Shown: in pieces, positions 53,035 to 61,820 of the stretch
How the letters are laid out: the number at the start of each line of letters is the position of its first letter
How positions within the stretch are numbered: position 1 is the stretch's first letter
NCBI RefSeq assembly: GCF_000757485.1
Contig: NZ_JPYO01000042.1
Coordinates: forward strand, 248,197-312,196
DNA: 64,000 bases
Origin: Achromobacter sp. RTa
GTDB taxonomy: Bacteria; Pseudomonadota; Gammaproteobacteria; Burkholderiales; Burkholderiaceae_B
Reading direction: 5' to 3'
Position numbers and translations under genes: made by a program
The notes under the pieces: model-generated
Seen by the model: only the letters and a program-made list of their open reading frames with translations
The model's database searches: none
Told to the model about the DNA's origin: nothing

Positions 53035-54198
53035 CTACAGGCGCAGCCAGCCGCGTCTCGTCGCGTAGTGCAGCGCACAGCCCAGGAGGAAGCCGGCGGC
53101 CACGTTCCAGATGCAGACCGCCGCGCTGGCCAGCACCACCGCGCGCTCTTCCCTTGCTTCGGGCAGACGGCCGTTTCCCGCCGCCAGCTGCAGTCCGGTG
53201 ATGAACAGCAGCACGCCCAGCACGGCCGGCGGAAACAGCTGGAACAGCGTTACCACCGTGCCGCTGAAGAACAGCGCCAGAACGAGCAGCAGGCCGCCCA
53301 GGATCACTACCGAGCCGCCCGTGCGCGCGCCGAAGGCCACATGGCCGGCCATGCCGCCCGCGCCATGGCACATCGGCACCCCTCCGCTCACGCCCGCGAA
53401 CAGGTTCATCAGCCCCGTGGAGAAGGCGATTCCGCTTTCGGAAACGGGACGCTCGGGAAAGAGCCGGTTGTTTTCCCGGCTGATGGCGAGAATGGCGTTG
53501 CCCAGCGTCAGCGGGATCTGCGGCAGGACCAGCAAAACGATGGCCACGAAGACCTGGTTCCAGTCCAGCTCGCCCAATTCCCAGCTTGGCAGGCGCAGGG
53601 CCGGCGGCGTCGACGCCAGCTCGGCCAGAAGCGCAGGCTGGCGCCAGATTCCCAGCGTCGCGCCGAACAACAGGAGGAAGAACATGGCAGGAAGACGCCT
53701 GCTGCGCAGCAGCGCCAGCGCCATCGCCCCGGCGGCCACGGCGACCAGCAGGTCGCCATGCATCATCTTCACGCCTTGCAGCATGAAGCCCACGCCCAAG
53801 CCCAGCAGGATCGCATAGACCACGGTAGCCGGCACCCAGCGCGCGACGTGGCGCATGAAGCCGCTGAGCGCCAGCAACAGCCACACCAGCCCCGTGGCCA
53901 GCGCGGCGACGTGGACCGCTCCGGGGGTGACCACGGCGGTCTGCACGGCCTGGATGGAAGCCGCGGCGCCGATGGCCTTCATGGGCTGCACCGGGATGGG
54001 AGTCCGGTAATACAGGCCGCACACGAGCATGGACAGGCCGAACGCGAACAGAATGCCAAAGGGATCCATGCCCAGCACGCCGATATAGGCGGCTATGAAC
54101 GGAATCAATGTTCCCAGGTCGCCGAACGCGCCCGCCCACTCCATCTTGTCGTAGCGATTGGACGGCGGCGCGGCGGAGGAGGCATCTGAATCAGTCAT
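53035..54198 (-). CDS. MOT1-type (SulP-like) molybdate transporter
   Basis: A 387-residue polytopic protein with about ten spans. The MOT1 signature is PIPVQPMKAIGAAA (67-80), and the second family motif is VPMCHGAGGMAGHVAFGARTGG (about 285-306). MOT1 proteins are high-affinity molybdate transporters in algae and plants, with bacterial homologues near Moco genes. It is the first gene of a minus-strand group with mobA-moeA-mobB, which supports an Mo supply role beside the tungstate importer. The 132 bases upstream contain no recognisable site. Xanthine or sulfate transport is a less likely alternative. Confidence 0.85.
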   Translation of the reverse strand: MTDSDASSAAPPSNRYDKMEWAGAFGDLGTLIPFIAAYIGVLGMDPFGILFAFGLSMLVCGLYYRTPIPVQPMKAIGAAASIQAVQTAVVTPGAVHVAALATGLVWLLLALSGFMRHVARWVPATVVYAILLGLGVGFMLQGVKMMHGDLLVAVAAGAMALALLRSRRLPAMFFLLLFGATLGIWRQPALLAELASTPPALRLPSWELGELDWNQVFVAIVLLVLPQIPLTLGNAILAISRENNRLFPERPVSESGIAFSTGLMNLFAGVSGGVPMCHGAGGMAGHVAFGARTGGSVVILGGLLLVLALFFSGTVVTLFQLFPPAVLGVLLFITGLQLAAGNGRLPEAREERAVVLASAAVCIWNVAAGFLLGCALHYATRRGWLRL

Positions 54199-54330
54199 GG
54201 AGACACGTTCCAGAAAATTGGGCCGGCCCGCAGGCAGGAAGCGCTCGCTTCAGGCCGGACTTGGCGGGCATGCAGCATCTTACCGCGGCGAATTCGGCCG
54301 GGAGCGGCCTGGCGGCACGAACGACGACGG

Positions 54331-55053
54331 CTAATGCTCGCGGATCAGCGTCGTCGAAAACTCGTAGCGGCCGGCCGGATGATGCGAGCACGACACTTCG
54401 ACGATGTGGCCCGCCTGATCCTTGTAGTGCCGCAGGATGTACAGGCCGGGCGATTCCGGCGCCACCTCCAGCGCGCGCGCGGCGGCCGCGGGCAAGGCGC
54501 AGGCGGAGATGGTCTGCTCGACCGATGCAATGCGCCGGCCGTAATGTTCTTCGATCAGTTCCGACACCAGCCGGTCGGGATGCTTGCGCACCAGCGCGCG
54601 CACGCCCTTGTAATGCGCGTCGACGTATAGCTCCGTCCACACGACCGGCGGCTGGCCGTCGGCCCCACGCGTGGACGAGAACTTCAGCCATCGGGTGCCG
54701 GGACCCACTCCCAGCCGGGCGGCAAGGTCCACGTCCACCACCACCTCCTGGATCTGCCGGATGCTGCGCGGCGTGCGCGCCGCCAGCTGGACCAGATCTT
54801 CCAGGGAACGCAAGGACTGGCTGAAACCCGCCTTGGGACGGGCGGCCGTCACCACCGTGCCGCTGCCCCGGCGGCGCGCGATCAGGCCCAGGTCCTGCAG
54901 TTGGCGCAAGGCCGCGCGGACGGTGTGGCGGCTCGCGTCGAATTCCTCGGCCAAGGCGTTCTCGGCGGGCAATACCGTACCCACGGGATATTCCTCGCTG
55001 GCGATACGTCGCGCCAACTCTTCCGAGATGCGGGTGTACAGCGTAATGGACAT
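54331..55053 (-). CDS. GntR-family regulator, HutC/UTRA subfamily
   Basis: A 240-residue regulator. The N-terminal winged HTH contains TRISEELARRIASEEYPVG, LAEEFDASRHTVRAALRQL and RRRGSGTVV. A UTRA ligand domain follows (WLKFSSTRGADGQPPVVWTELYVD and VEQTISACALPAAAARAL). The ATG at 55053 begins the conserved fold. It is divergent from the lyase-Bug-fumarase operon, and palindromic TGTAC sites lie in the gap. It is probably a repressor relieved by the pathway substrate. Confidence 0.9.
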   Translation of the reverse strand: MSITLYTRISEELARRIASEEYPVGTVLPAENALAEEFDASRHTVRAALRQLQDLGLIARRRGSGTVVTAARPKAGFSQSLRSLEDLVQLAARTPRSIRQIQEVVVDVDLAARLGVGPGTRWLKFSSTRGADGQPPVVWTELYVDAHYKGVRALVRKHPDRLVSELIEEHYGRRIASVEQTISACALPAAAARALEVAPESPGLYILRHYKDQAGHIVEVSCSHHPAGRYEFSTTLIREH

Positions 55054-55156
55054 GGCAGGGGGGTGGTTGGCGATACCCCGCATTCTATCCGTTGCCGCCC
55101 GGGCGGCCTCTTCTACGGGTAATCCCCGGCGTTGACGTCCCCTTTTGCGCCTGCTT

Positions 55157-55190
55157 AAATGTACGTACAACTTTTTATGAGCGTACATTT
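55157..55190. promoter_or_regulatory. Candidate GntR operator overlapping the lyase start region
   Basis: AAATGTACG (55157-55165) and CGTACATTT (55182-55190) form a perfect 9-bp inverted repeat with a 16-base spacer. Nested inside, TGTACGTACA (55160-55169) is a perfect 10-bp palindrome. HutC-type regulators bind such GTnTAnAC/TGTAC-like symmetric sites. It abuts the lyase start codon, so binding would repress the operon. Confidence 0.65.
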
Positions 55191-55191
55191 T

Positions 55192-56547
55192 ATGCCGATC
55201 TCGGTTCTCGAATCCACCTTGTTCAAAGACATGTTCGGCACCGCCGCGATGCGCGCGGTGTTCGACGATGCCGCCACCGTGCGGCGCTACGTGGAAACCG
55301 AAGTGGCGCTGGCCCGCGTGCAGGGCAGGCTAGGCATCATCCCGCCCGAGGCTGCCGGCGCAATCGAGGCCCGCGCCGACGCGGCCGCCATCGATATGGA
55401 CGAATTGCGCAGGGAAACCGAGATCGTCGGCTATCCCATCCTGCCGCTGGTGCACCAGCTGTCGCGGATGTGCGGCGCCGAAGGCGAATACCTGCACTGG
55501 GGCGCCACCACGCAAGACATCATGGATACCGCGACCGTGCTGCAGGTGCGCGACGCCCTGGCGATCATCGACGAAGACCTGGCCGCCCTGGACGGCATCC
55601 TCGACGCGCTGGCGCTGCGGTATCGCGACACGCCCATGGCGGGGCGCACCCATCTGCAGCACGCCCTGCCCATCACCTTCGGCTATAAGGCCGCCGTCTG
55701 GCTGCTGATGGTGCGCCGCCATCGCGAACGGCTGGCGCAGCTGCGTCCGCGCGTGCTGGCCGGCCAGTTCGGCGGCGCGGCCGGCACCCTGGCATCCCTG
55801 GGAGACGAGGGCCTGGCGGTGCACGCCGCCTTGATGCAGGAGCTGGATCTGGCCGCCACGCCGGTAACCTGGCACGTGGCCCGCGACGGCCTGGCGGAAA
55901 CCGTGCAATTCCTGGCGCTGGTGGCAGGATCGCTGGGCAAGATCGCCGTGGACATCATGCTGATGATGACCAACGAACTGGGCGAAGCCTACGAACCGTT
56001 CGTGAAGGGCCGCGGGGCGTCCAGCACCATGCCGCAAAAACGCAACCCGATTTCGTGCGAGCTGATGTGGAGCGCATCCAAGACCGTCCGCCAGCACGCG
56101 GGCCTGGCGCTGGACGCCATGCTGCAGGACTTCGAGCGCGCCACCGGGCCATGGCATGTCGAATGGACGGCCGTGCCGGAAGCCTTCGTGCTGACCGCGG
56201 GCGCCCTGCACCAGGCGCGGTTCATGCTGGGCGGCCTGGAAGTGGACACCGCGCGCATGGCAAGCAACCTGGACCTGTCGGGCGGGCTCATCGTGGCCGA
56301 GGCGGTAATGATGGGGCTGGCCCCGCATATCGGTCGCCAGACCGCGCACGACGTGGTGTATGACGCATGCCGCGACGCCGCCACCTCCCGGCGGCGGCTG
56401 GCCGACGTGCTGAAAGACGATGCGCGGGTCGTCGAACGGCTGGCCCCCGAGGCCATCGAACGCCTCTGCGCCCCCGCCAACTACCTGGGGGCCGCTCCCG
56501 ACATGGTGGACCGCATGCGGGCCCGCCCCTACACCGGGCCGGCCTGA
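55192..56547 (+). CDS. Fumarase/aspartase/argininosuccinate-superfamily lyase (PcaB/EDDS-lyase-like)
   Basis: A 451-residue lyase. The superfamily signature is GASSTMPQKRNPI (about residue 275-287) with the catalytic serine loop. HWGATTQDIMDTATVL and AGRTHLQHALPITFGYK are the other two conserved regions. The nearest named types are 3-carboxy-cis,cis-muconate cycloisomerase and fumarate-releasing C-N lyases such as EDDS lyase. The downstream fumarase favours a fumarate-releasing reaction, and no beta-ketoadipate genes are present. The start at 55192 matches the family N-terminus (MPISVLES); earlier ATGs (55159, 55177) lie within the palindromic operator and lack ribosome sites. Confidence 0.83.
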   Translation: MPISVLESTLFKDMFGTAAMRAVFDDAATVRRYVETEVALARVQGRLGIIPPEAAGAIEARADAAAIDMDELRRETEIVGYPILPLVHQLSRMCGAEGEYLHWGATTQDIMDTATVLQVRDALAIIDEDLAALDGILDALALRYRDTPMAGRTHLQHALPITFGYKAAVWLLMVRRHRERLAQLRPRVLAGQFGGAAGTLASLGDEGLAVHAALMQELDLAATPVTWHVARDGLAETVQFLALVAGSLGKIAVDIMLMMTNELGEAYEPFVKGRGASSTMPQKRNPISCELMWSASKTVRQHAGLALDAMLQDFERATGPWHVEWTAVPEAFVLTAGALHQARFMLGGLEVDTARMASNLDLSGGLIVAEAVMMGLAPHIGRQTAHDVVYDACRDAATSRRRLADVLKDDARVVERLAPEAIERLCAPANYLGAAPDMVDRMRARPYTGPA

Positions 56548-56595
56548 GCGGCGGCCCTTCCCTGATCCATAAAAGCAACAGGACGGAGACAACTC

Positions 56596-57576
56596 ATGAA
56601 GAACTGGATAGCGGCATTGGCCGCGGCGGGCGCGTTCGCCTTACCGATGGGCGCGCAAGCGCAGGACAACTACCCCAGCCGGGCGATCACCTGGATCGTG
56701 CCCTTCTCGGCCGGCGGCCCGACGGATGCAATGGCGCGCAATGTGGCGAACCGCGTCGCGCAGGAACTCAACCAGACGATCCTGATCGAGAACGTCGGCG
56801 GCGCGGGCGGCACCATCGGCGCGGCCAAGGCGGCCAAGTCCGCGCCCGACGGCTATACCTTCCTGGTGGGGCATATCGGCTACATGGCGGCGGCGCCGTC
56901 GCTCTATGCCCGACTGCCCTACGATCCGGTCAAGGATTTCCAGGCCGTGTTCCGCTTCCCCGACACGCCGCTGGTGCTGCTGGTGGGCGAATCATCGCCG
57001 CACAAATCGCTGCCGGAACTGATCGCCTATGGCAAGCAGCACCCGGGCAAGCTGAATTTCAGCAACGCGGGCGTTGGATCCACCTCCCACCTTGTGGCCG
57101 CCATGTTCGCCAGCCAGGCGGGCATCACCATCACCCCCATCGCGTACAAGGGCGCGGGCCCCGCGCTGAACGACCTGATGGGCAACCAGGTGGACGCCAT
57201 GTTCGACCAGACCAATACCGCCCTGCCGCAAACCAGGGGCGGCAAGGTCCGGGCGCTGGGGCTGACCTCGCCCGACCGCATGGCGCAATATCCCGACGTG
57301 CCCACCATGGCGGAAAAGGCAATCCCCGGCTTCCAGGTCTCTACGTGGTACGGTTTGTATGCGCCGAAAGGAACACCGGACAAGATCGTGCAGACCATGT
57401 ACCAAGCCTGGCAGAAGGCGCTGAAGGACAGCGCGTTCACCGGCAAGATGGCCGAGCAGGGTATCCAGTTGCTGCCGCCCGCCCAATACGCTCCCGCCGC
57501 CTTCCAGCAGTTCACCGCCGACGAGGGCAAACGCTGGGCCCAGGTGATCAAGCAAGCCGGCATATCGCTGCAATAA
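56596..57576 (+). CDS. Bug-family (TctC-like) periplasmic solute-binding protein
   Basis: A 326-residue binding protein with a signal peptide (ending GAQAQ). Bug motifs are RAITWIVPFSAGGPTDAMAR, IENVGGAGGTIGAAKAAKSA, and GDxVDAMFD-like NQVDAMFDQTNTALP. Bug proteins bind carboxylated ligands for tripartite tricarboxylate transporters or for sensing; no TctAB membrane genes are in the window. Its position between the lyase and fumarase suggests that it binds the pathway's polycarboxylate substrate. Confidence 0.92.
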   Translation: MKNWIAALAAAGAFALPMGAQAQDNYPSRAITWIVPFSAGGPTDAMARNVANRVAQELNQTILIENVGGAGGTIGAAKAAKSAPDGYTFLVGHIGYMAAAPSLYARLPYDPVKDFQAVFRFPDTPLVLLVGESSPHKSLPELIAYGKQHPGKLNFSNAGVGSTSHLVAAMFASQAGITITPIAYKGAGPALNDLMGNQVDAMFDQTNTALPQTRGGKVRALGLTSPDRMAQYPDVPTMAEKAIPGFQVSTWYGLYAPKGTPDKIVQTMYQAWQKALKDSAFTGKMAEQGIQLLPPAQYAPAAFQQFTADEGKRWAQVIKQAGISLQ

Positions 57577-57589
57577 GGAGCGTTGGATC

Positions 57590-59101
57590 ATGCGTGTCGT
57601 CGAAGCCTCGGACATCGAAACCAGTATCGCCGACGCGCTGCAGGCGGTCAGCCACACGCATCCGGCCGACTTCGTGCGGGCGCTGAAGGCGGCCCATGCC
57701 GTGGAAACCCAGGCGCCCGCCCGCAACGCGCTGCTGCAGCTGCTGATCAACAGCAAGCTCAGCGCGCGAGCCCGCCGGCCCGTATGCCAGGATACGGGCG
57801 TGGCGCATGTCTACGTCACGATGGGCATGGACGTGCGCATCCGCCATGACGGCCCCGGGCCCACGCCCAGCCTGCAGGCGCTGGCCAACCGCGCCGTCGC
57901 CCGCGCCTACGGTTGCGAGTCGAACCCGCTGCGCGCCTCCATGATCCAGGATCCGCTGGGTGCGCGCCGCAATACCCGCGACAATACGCCCGCCATTCTG
58001 CAGCTGGAGCTGGTCGAAGGCGAAGAGCTGGCCTTCACCGTCGTCGCCAAGGGGGGCGGCGGCGACGTCAAGACGCGCTACGCCATGCTCAACCCCAGCG
58101 ACTCCATCGCCGATTGGGTGGTGTCGCAGTTGCCGGGCATGGGCGCCGGCTGGTGCCCCCCTGGCGTGCTCGGCCTGGGCATCGGCGGCACGCCCGAGCA
58201 AGCCGTGGCCATGGCCAAGCGCGCCCTTTTCAGCGAAATCGACATGTCCGCCCTGCTGCGCCGGGGCGCTGGCACGCCGGAGGAACGGCTGCGGACCGAG
58301 GTGTTCCAGCGCATCAATGCACTGGGCATCGGGCCGCAAGGGCTGGGCGGCGCCACGACCGTGCTCGACGTGAAAGTGGCGACCGCGCCCTCGCACGCGG
58401 CGCTCCTGCCCGTGGCGCTCGTTCCCAATTGCGCCGCCACGCGTTTCGTGTCTTTCGAAATGCCCGCAGCGGGGCCCGCGCGGTTCCCGCCACCCGACCC
58501 TGCCATATGGGAAGGAATACCGGACGCGCTGCCGGCGCAGGAAGGCAGGCGCGTGGACCTGGACACGCTCACGCAGGCCGAGGTGTCCGGCTGGGCTGCG
58601 GGGGATACGCTGCTGCTGTCGGGCAAGCTGCTGACGGGGCGGGACGCCGCGCACAAACGCATGGCGGACCTGCTAGCCCAGGGCGAGCCCTTGCCGGTTC
58701 CCCTGCGAGGCCGAGCGCTCTACTACGTGGGGCCGGTGGATCCCGTGCCGGGCGAAGCGGTGGGCCCTGCGGGGCCGACCACCGCCACCCGCATGGACAA
58801 GTTCATGCCGCAGCTGCTCGCGGAGACCGGCCTGCTGGTGACCATAGGAAAGGCGGAACGCGGATCCTCGGCCATCAAGGCCATCAAGGCGCATGGCGCC
58901 GCCTATCTCAGCGCCGTGGGCGGCGCGGCATACCTGGTGGCGCAGACGATCCAGTCCGCCCGCGTGGTGGCCTTTGCCGACCTGGGCATGGAGGCCATTT
59001 ATGAATTCGAGGTGCGCGACATGCCTGTCACGGTCGCCGTCGATGCGCGCGGCAAAACGACGTACACCGTCTTCCCGCTGGCGGTGGAGCCTTCCGCCTA
59101 G
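57590..59101 (+). CDS. Class I (4Fe-4S) fumarate hydratase
   Basis: A 503-residue fusion of the alpha and beta parts of class I fumarase, which interconverts fumarate and malate. The probable cluster ligands are Cys66 (PVCQDTG), Cys189 (GWCPPGVLG) and Cys281 (PNCAATRF). KGGGGDVKTRY and the C-terminal-half PTTATRMDKFMPQLL are conserved. It starts 13 bases after the Bug gene, so it belongs to the lyase operon, where it would drain fumarate into the TCA cycle. Tartrate or mesaconate hydration are alternatives in this family. Its stop overlaps the convergent GNAT stop. Confidence 0.93.
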   Translation: MRVVEASDIETSIADALQAVSHTHPADFVRALKAAHAVETQAPARNALLQLLINSKLSARARRPVCQDTGVAHVYVTMGMDVRIRHDGPGPTPSLQALANRAVARAYGCESNPLRASMIQDPLGARRNTRDNTPAILQLELVEGEELAFTVVAKGGGGDVKTRYAMLNPSDSIADWVVSQLPGMGAGWCPPGVLGLGIGGTPEQAVAMAKRALFSEIDMSALLRRGAGTPEERLRTEVFQRINALGIGPQGLGGATTVLDVKVATAPSHAALLPVALVPNCAATRFVSFEMPAAGPARFPPPDPAIWEGIPDALPAQEGRRVDLDTLTQAEVSGWAAGDTLLLSGKLLTGRDAAHKRMADLLAQGEPLPVPLRGRALYYVGPVDPVPGEAVGPAGPTTATRMDKFMPQLLAETGLLVTIGKAERGSSAIKAIKAHGAAYLSAVGGAAYLVAQTIQSARVVAFADLGMEAIYEFEVRDMPVTVAVDARGKTTYTVFPLAVEPSA

Positions 59102-59616
59102 AGACGCAAGGACCAGAATTCCTGATCGAACGTCTGCCCGAACGCCTGTTTCCCGGGTATCGCCCGGGTCATGCGGAACCCGAGGCGCGCATAGAGCGCC
59201 CTGGCGTCCACAAGGCAGCTGTATGTCTCAAGCTGCACTTCCTTCAGCGCGTGCGCGCGCGCATGATCCAGGGCCGTCTTCATCATGGCGCGCCCCACGC
59301 CCCTGCCCCGGTATTGCGGCAGGACCAAGACGAAATTCAGGAATGCAACCTCGCCAGGCCGGTCGGAAACGGCAATCGACGCCGCGCGCTGCTCCCCCAT
59401 CAGGCCGACCCAGACGCGGTTGAATGGGCCGGGCAATTCGCGAAAGGCATGCATTTTCCCGGCGATGCCATCCCGGAATCGCTCGTCGAAGCCGAATTCC
59501 GCGGCATAGACATCCCCATGCGCGGCAATGATCCATTCATGATCGCCCGGCTGCGCCGCCCGCACCGTCAGTTCGCTCTCCATCGCCCGTTCATCCCGTT
59601 CCATTGGTGCAGGCAT
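59098..59616 (-). CDS. GNAT-family N-acetyltransferase (MarR-associated type)
   Basis: A 172-residue acetyltransferase of the GNAT fold. The acetyl-CoA-binding motif A is VLPQYRGRGVGRAMM, and LETYSCLVDARALYARLGF is motif B. The acceptor is unknown. Starts at 59616, 59604 and 59583 are all possible, and the fold begins near 59583. The stop overlaps the fumarase stop over the palindrome CTAG, so the two genes converge with a four-base overlap. Confidence 0.85.
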   Translation of the reverse strand: MPAPMERDERAMESELTVRAAQPGDHEWIIAAHGDVYAAEFGFDERFRDGIAGKMHAFRELPGPFNRVWVGLMGEQRAASIAVSDRPGEVAFLNFVLVLPQYRGRGVGRAMMKTALDHARAHALKEVQLETYSCLVDARALYARLGFRMTRAIPGKQAFGQTFDQEFWSLRL

Positions 59617-59662
59617 TATCCACCCAAGGACGGGCCTCCATTCACGGCTGCGAGGCGGCGCC

Positions 59663-60418
59663 TCAACCCCCGGAATTGCAATTCATCTTCGCGTGCTGGT
59701 GCAGCGCTTCGCGGTCCAGGATGGTCAGCCCCCCGTAGCGCGTCTGGAGGACTCCGGCGCGGGCCAGCCGCGTCAATGCCGCATTGCAGCGCTGGCGGGA
59801 CACCCCGCACAGGCTGGCGATTTCCTCCTGCGATATCTTGAGGCGCCCGTCGGTGCCCGAATGCGATTCCGCCGCGAGCTGCGCCGCGACGGCGCGCGCC
59901 ACCATCGTGTCCACGTCGAGCAGCACGTTGCCCGTGTAGCTCGCCATCAGCCAATCCACTCTTTGCGCCAGATGTTCCATGAGCGCCTTGGTGAACTCGA
60001 TATTGTTGTTCCACAGCCGTTCGCAGGTATCGCGCGGCAGGATCACCACCCGGCTCGGGCGCAGGGCGACCACTTCATATTCGAAACGCGCGCCGCGGAT
60101 CATGGTGGCTTCGCCGAACCAGCTTCCCGTGCTGAAGCCCGCCAGCGACAGCGTCTTGCCGTCGGCGCCGCGCGACGACCATTTCACCAGCCCGTCGACC
60201 ACGCCGTACCAGCCGGGCGAGCGCTCCCCGGCGCGAAAAAGGTATTCGCCCGTTCCCAGCGAGACCATGCGCAGCCTGCCGCGGATCTCCTCGCGTTCGG
60301 CGTCCGGCAGGCCGTTGTACCAGGGCACGACGCCCAGCATCCGGTCCACCGCGCCTTGCGCCTGCTTTCGCCGCGCGCTCAACGGACCATCCCCAGTGTT
60401 CGCAGACGCTGTGCGCAT
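59663..60418 (-). CDS. Crp/Fnr-family transcriptional regulator
   Basis: A 251-residue regulator with an N-terminal cyclic-nucleotide-binding-like beta-roll (GEYLFRAGERSPGWYGVVDG, STGSWFGEATMI). The C-terminal helix-turn-helix is SQEEIASLCGVSRQRCNAAL. It has no N-terminal cysteine cluster, so it is not an Fnr-type oxygen sensor. The ATG at 60418 has GAGGA upstream. It is divergent from an ABC binding-protein operon with two adjacent palindromes in the gap, and probably controls that operon. Confidence 0.9.
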   Translation of the reverse strand: MRTASANTGDGPLSARRKQAQGAVDRMLGVVPWYNGLPDAEREEIRGRLRMVSLGTGEYLFRAGERSPGWYGVVDGLVKWSSRGADGKTLSLAGFSTGSWFGEATMIRGARFEYEVVALRPSRVVILPRDTCERLWNNNIEFTKALMEHLAQRVDWLMASYTGNVLLDVDTMVARAVAAQLAAESHSGTDGRLKISQEEIASLCGVSRQRCNAALTRLARAGVLQTRYGGLTILDREALHQHAKMNCNSGG

Positions 60419-60472
60419 AGCTTCCTCATAGCCGGCTGTGTGGCCACGCCCAGGTAAACCCTTAGGTTCTTT

Positions 60473-60500
60473 GTCACCATGGTGACTGTCCGCGCGACAG
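60473..60500. promoter_or_regulatory. Two adjacent palindromes, candidate operator of the Crp/Fnr regulator
   Basis: GTCACCATGGTGAC (60473-60486) is a perfect 14-bp palindrome. CTGTC-CGCGC-GACAG (60486-60500) follows with perfect 5-bp arms. Both lie mid-way between the divergent starts. Confidence 0.55.
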
Positions 60501-60556
60501 GCCCGGCCACAGAATAAGGAAGCCCGTCGGGCCAAAAAACATAAGAGGAGACAGGA

Positions 60557-61774
60557 ATGTTGTCAATGTCGCGCGCGATGTCCGCCGCCGCAGCCAGTGG
60601 CGCCATCATGTTCGCGGGGCCTGGCGCGGCCCATGCGCAGATCTCGGACGACGTCATCCGGATCGGGTTTATCACCGACCTGTCGGGCGTGTACTCGGGC
60701 CCCGACGGCCCCGGCGGCGCGGAAGCCATCAAGATGGCGATAGAGGAAATGGGCGGCGCGATCGACGGCAAGAAGATCGAGCTGCTGGTGGCGGACCACC
60801 AGAACAAGGCCGACATCGCCTCGGCCAAGGCCAGGGAATGGTTCGACCAGAAAGGCCTGGACATGCTGATCGGGGGCACCAATTCCAGCACGGCGCTGGC
60901 CATGTCCAAGGTCGCCTCGGACAAGAAGAAGCCCATTATCGTGGTCGGCGCCGGGGCGCCTGCGCTGACGAACGAACAGTGCACCCCCTACACCCTTAAC
61001 TATGCCTACGACACCGTCGCGCAGGCGCGCGGCACCGGCGGGGCGGTGGTCAAGACGGGAGGCAAGACCTGGTACTTCCTGACGGCCGACTATGCCTTCG
61101 GCACGGCGCTGCAGGCCGACACCACCACCGTGGTGGAGGCGGCCGGCGGCAAGGTCCTCGGAGCGGTCAAGCATCCCCTGTCCTCCAGCGACTTCTCTTC
61201 GTTCCTGCTGCAGGCCCAGGCCAGCAAGGCCGAGATCCTGGCCCTGGCGAACGCGGGCGCCGACGCCACCAACGCGATCAAGGCGGCCAATGAGTTCGGC
61301 GTGACCCAGACGATGAAGCTCGCCGGCATGATCATGTTCATCAACGACATCCACGCCATGGGGCTGCCGGCCGCGCAGGGCATGTACCTGACGGACAGCT
61401 GGTACTGGAACGGCTCGGACGACGCCCGCGCCTGGAGCCGCGAGTTCCACAAGCGGCGGCAGGCCATGCCCTCGTCCCTGCAGGCGGCCGACTACTCGGC
61501 CGCGCTGCAGTACCTGCGCGCGGTCAAGGCCACGGGCACGGACGACGCCGACCGGGTCCTCGCCCACATGCGCGACGGCAAGCTCAACGACATGTACATC
61601 AAGGACGGCGTGGTGCGGCCCGACGGGCGCGTCGTGCACAACATGTATCTGCTGCAGGTCAAGACGCCCGAGCAGTCCAAGGAGCCCTGGGACTATTTCA
61701 ACGTCGTGCAGACCATCGACGGCAACGACGCCTTCACCAAGAAATCGGAAAGCCGTTGCGCGCTGTGGAAGTAA
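60557..61774 (+). CDS. Branched-chain amino-acid-type ABC transporter substrate-binding protein
   Basis: A 405-residue periplasmic type I binding protein. It has a signal peptide (ending GAAHAQ) and conserved ISDDVIRIGFITDLSGVYSG. The ATG at 60557 follows AGAGGAGA. No permease or ATPase genes accompany it here; it is followed by a BKACE enzyme and an SDR. It probably captures the substrate of that short pathway for a transporter encoded elsewhere. Confidence 0.9.
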   Translation: MLSMSRAMSAAAASGAIMFAGPGAAHAQISDDVIRIGFITDLSGVYSGPDGPGGAEAIKMAIEEMGGAIDGKKIELLVADHQNKADIASAKAREWFDQKGLDMLIGGTNSSTALAMSKVASDKKKPIIVVGAGAPALTNEQCTPYTLNYAYDTVAQARGTGGAVVKTGGKTWYFLTADYAFGTALQADTTTVVEAAGGKVLGAVKHPLSSSDFSSFLLQAQASKAEILALANAGADATNAIKAANEFGVTQTMKLAGMIMFINDIHAMGLPAAQGMYLTDSWYWNGSDDARAWSREFHKRRQAMPSSLQAADYSAALQYLRAVKATGTDDADRVLAHMRDGKLNDMYIKDGVVRPDGRVVHNMYLLQVKTPEQSKEPWDYFNVVQTIDGNDAFTKKSESRCALWK

Positions 61775-61820
61775 GCCGCGCACGCGCCGCCTCGCCCGCC
61801 CGATCCCCTGAGAGAATCCC

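Noticed and set aside
55159..55179. Earlier ATG starts (55159, 55177) for the lyase
   Set aside because: They lie inside the palindromic operator, have no ribosome site and add residues not typical of the family.
59663..60418. The Crp/Fnr-family gene as an oxygen-sensing Fnr
   Set aside because: It lacks the N-terminal cysteine cluster needed for a 4Fe-4S sensor, so it is not the likely reader of the Fnr-type box at 63586.
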